A stretch of DNA of 64,000 nucleotides, taken from contig JAFYBN010000054.1 of NCBI GenBank assembly GCA_017540175.1, positions 44,390 to 108,389 on the forward strand, written 5' to 3'. Within the stretch, counting starts at the first letter, position 1, and each line of letters starts with the position of its first letter. Under the pieces are notes generated by a model that was not told where the DNA came from, ran no database searches, and saw only the letters and a program-made list of their open reading frames with translations. The DNA comes from Clostridia bacterium (GTDB taxonomy: Bacteria; Bacillota; Clostridia; Oscillospirales; CAG-272). Of this stretch, positions 63,500-64,000 are shown piece after piece. Made by a program: the position numbers and the translations under genes.

Positions 63500-63547
63500 T
63501 CATTTCATAAAGCTTTTTGCCAGGCTTTTTCCCGAAAAAGCCGCGTC
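63500..63547 (-). repeat. Family B-like element, copy 7 (after clpB)
   Basis: Minus strand: GACGC, stem GGCTTTTT/AAAAAGCC, then GGCAAAAAGCTTTATGAAAT; the second hairpin is absent. It begins 14 nt after the clpB stop codon, sense orientation, and may serve as its terminator. Confidence 0.65.
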
Positions 63548-63560
63548 CTCCCCTCACCCG

Positions 63561-64000
63561 TCATTTGCAGATCAGCTCCCCGTTTTCGGCGTCGACCGTG
63601 ACGGTGTCGCCTTCTCCGAGTTTGCCCTCGAGGATGGTGCGGGCAATGAGGGTCTCGACCTTCGACTGCAGGAAGCGTTTCATCGGGCGCGCGCCGAAGA
63701 CGGGATCGTAGCTTTGTTCAATAATGACGTCCTTCGCCGCGTCGGTCAGGTTCAGTCCGAGGTTCTTCTCCGCAAGTCTCTTCGCGAGGGACGAGACGAG
63801 CAGGTCGATGATGGCGCGCACGTTTTCCTTTGTGAGCGGCTTATAGAAGACGATCTCGTCGAGACGGTTGAGGAATTCCGGACGGAAGGTGCGCCGCAGC
63901 AGGGCGTTCACTTCGTCCTTCGCGCCTTCGGTGATGTTCCCCTCCGCGTCCAGTCCGTCAAGCAGAACGGAGGAGCCGAGGTTGGAGGTCATGATGATGA
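63561..64000 (-). CDS. clpB: ClpB-type disaggregase, C-terminal end (cut by window edge)
   Basis: The last 146 residues of a Clp/Hsp100 ATPase. Visible are MTSNLGS (sensor-1 region of the second AAA+ domain), RRTFRPEFLNRLDEIVFYKP and GARPMKRFLQSKVETLIART, with the sensor-2 Arg in GARPMKR. This matches ClpB, the chaperone that threads aggregated proteins with DnaK. ClpC or another class cannot be fully excluded without the N-terminal part, but the ending is ClpB-like. Followed by a family B-like hairpin. Confidence 0.93.
   Translation of the reverse strand, partial: IIMTSNLGSSVLLDGLDAEGNITEGAKDEVNALLRRTFRPEFLNRLDEIVFYKPLTKENVRAIIDLLVSSLAKRLAEKNLGLNLTDAAKDVIIEQSYDPVFGARPMKRFLQSKVETLIARTILEGKLGEGDTVTVDAENGELICK

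Overview
The window looks like a GC-rich chromosome segment of an anaerobic Firmicute (class Clostridia, probably a gut Oscillospirales- or Christensenellales-like lineage). The reasons are strong GGAGG ribosome sites, TTGACA/TATAAT promoters with 17-bp spacers, lipobox lipoproteins, an SLH surface protein, an ECF-type vitamin transporter subunit, a CotH-like and a PdaA-like protein, an ANTAR regulator next to a glutamine synthetase homologue, and glycan enzymes (GH92, GH31, sialidase-like, feruloyl-esterase-like). No rRNA, tRNA, CRISPR array, prophage or transposase gene was recognised. The assignment rests on gene content alone.

Layout. 1-1.3 kb: end of an aldo/keto reductase and a DUF402 protein. 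1.5-3.1 kb: BspA-like repeat protein. 3.1-11.4 kb (minus strand): F1Fo ATP synthase operon I-B-[foreign gene]-E-F-(b-delta-alpha fusion)-G-D-C. 11.7-19.6 kb (plus): GH92, a zinc-ribbon membrane protein and two BspA-like lipoproteins. 19.9-25.0 kb (minus): glnA-like, ANTAR, guaA, pyrG, a block centred on glutamine. 25.4-31.6 kb: a tiny basic protein with an internal terminator, NUDIX, sialidase-like, proC, flavodoxin, esterase, DUF218. 31.8-41.5 kb: CotH lipoprotein, secG-rnr, VanY-type carboxypeptidase, solute-binding lipoprotein. 41.7-48.1 kb: rimO, GH31, DUF445, polysaccharide deacetylase. 48.2-52.2 kb: giant SLH protein. 52.5-64 kb: amidase, mnmG, methionine-gamma-lyase-like, a Cys-cluster small protein, a long sigma factor, ECF S component, mutY, XRE regulator, clpB (partial).

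The most unusual points are: (1) a single reading frame joining ATP synthase b, delta and alpha; (2) a glutamine synthetase homologue lacking several metal-ligand residues, in a run with an ANTAR RNA-binding regulator and two glutamine-consuming synthetases; (3) a small basic ORF with a strong intrinsic terminator well before its stop codon, the architecture of tmRNA-controlled ribosome-rescue factors; (4) two dispersed intergenic families of structured repeats, one (A, three copies) with terminal inverted repeats and paired compensatory changes, the other (B, about seven copies) sitting in sense orientation after stop codons; (5) an AT-rich gene inserted between atpB and atpE.

How genes fit together: the energy operon, nucleotide/glutamine genes, translation and repair genes (rnr, rimO, mnmG, mutY, secG, clpB) form a housekeeping backbone. 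The rest is largely cell-surface and glycan-processing machinery. Most transcription units have a recognisable sigma-70-type promoter, listed separately.
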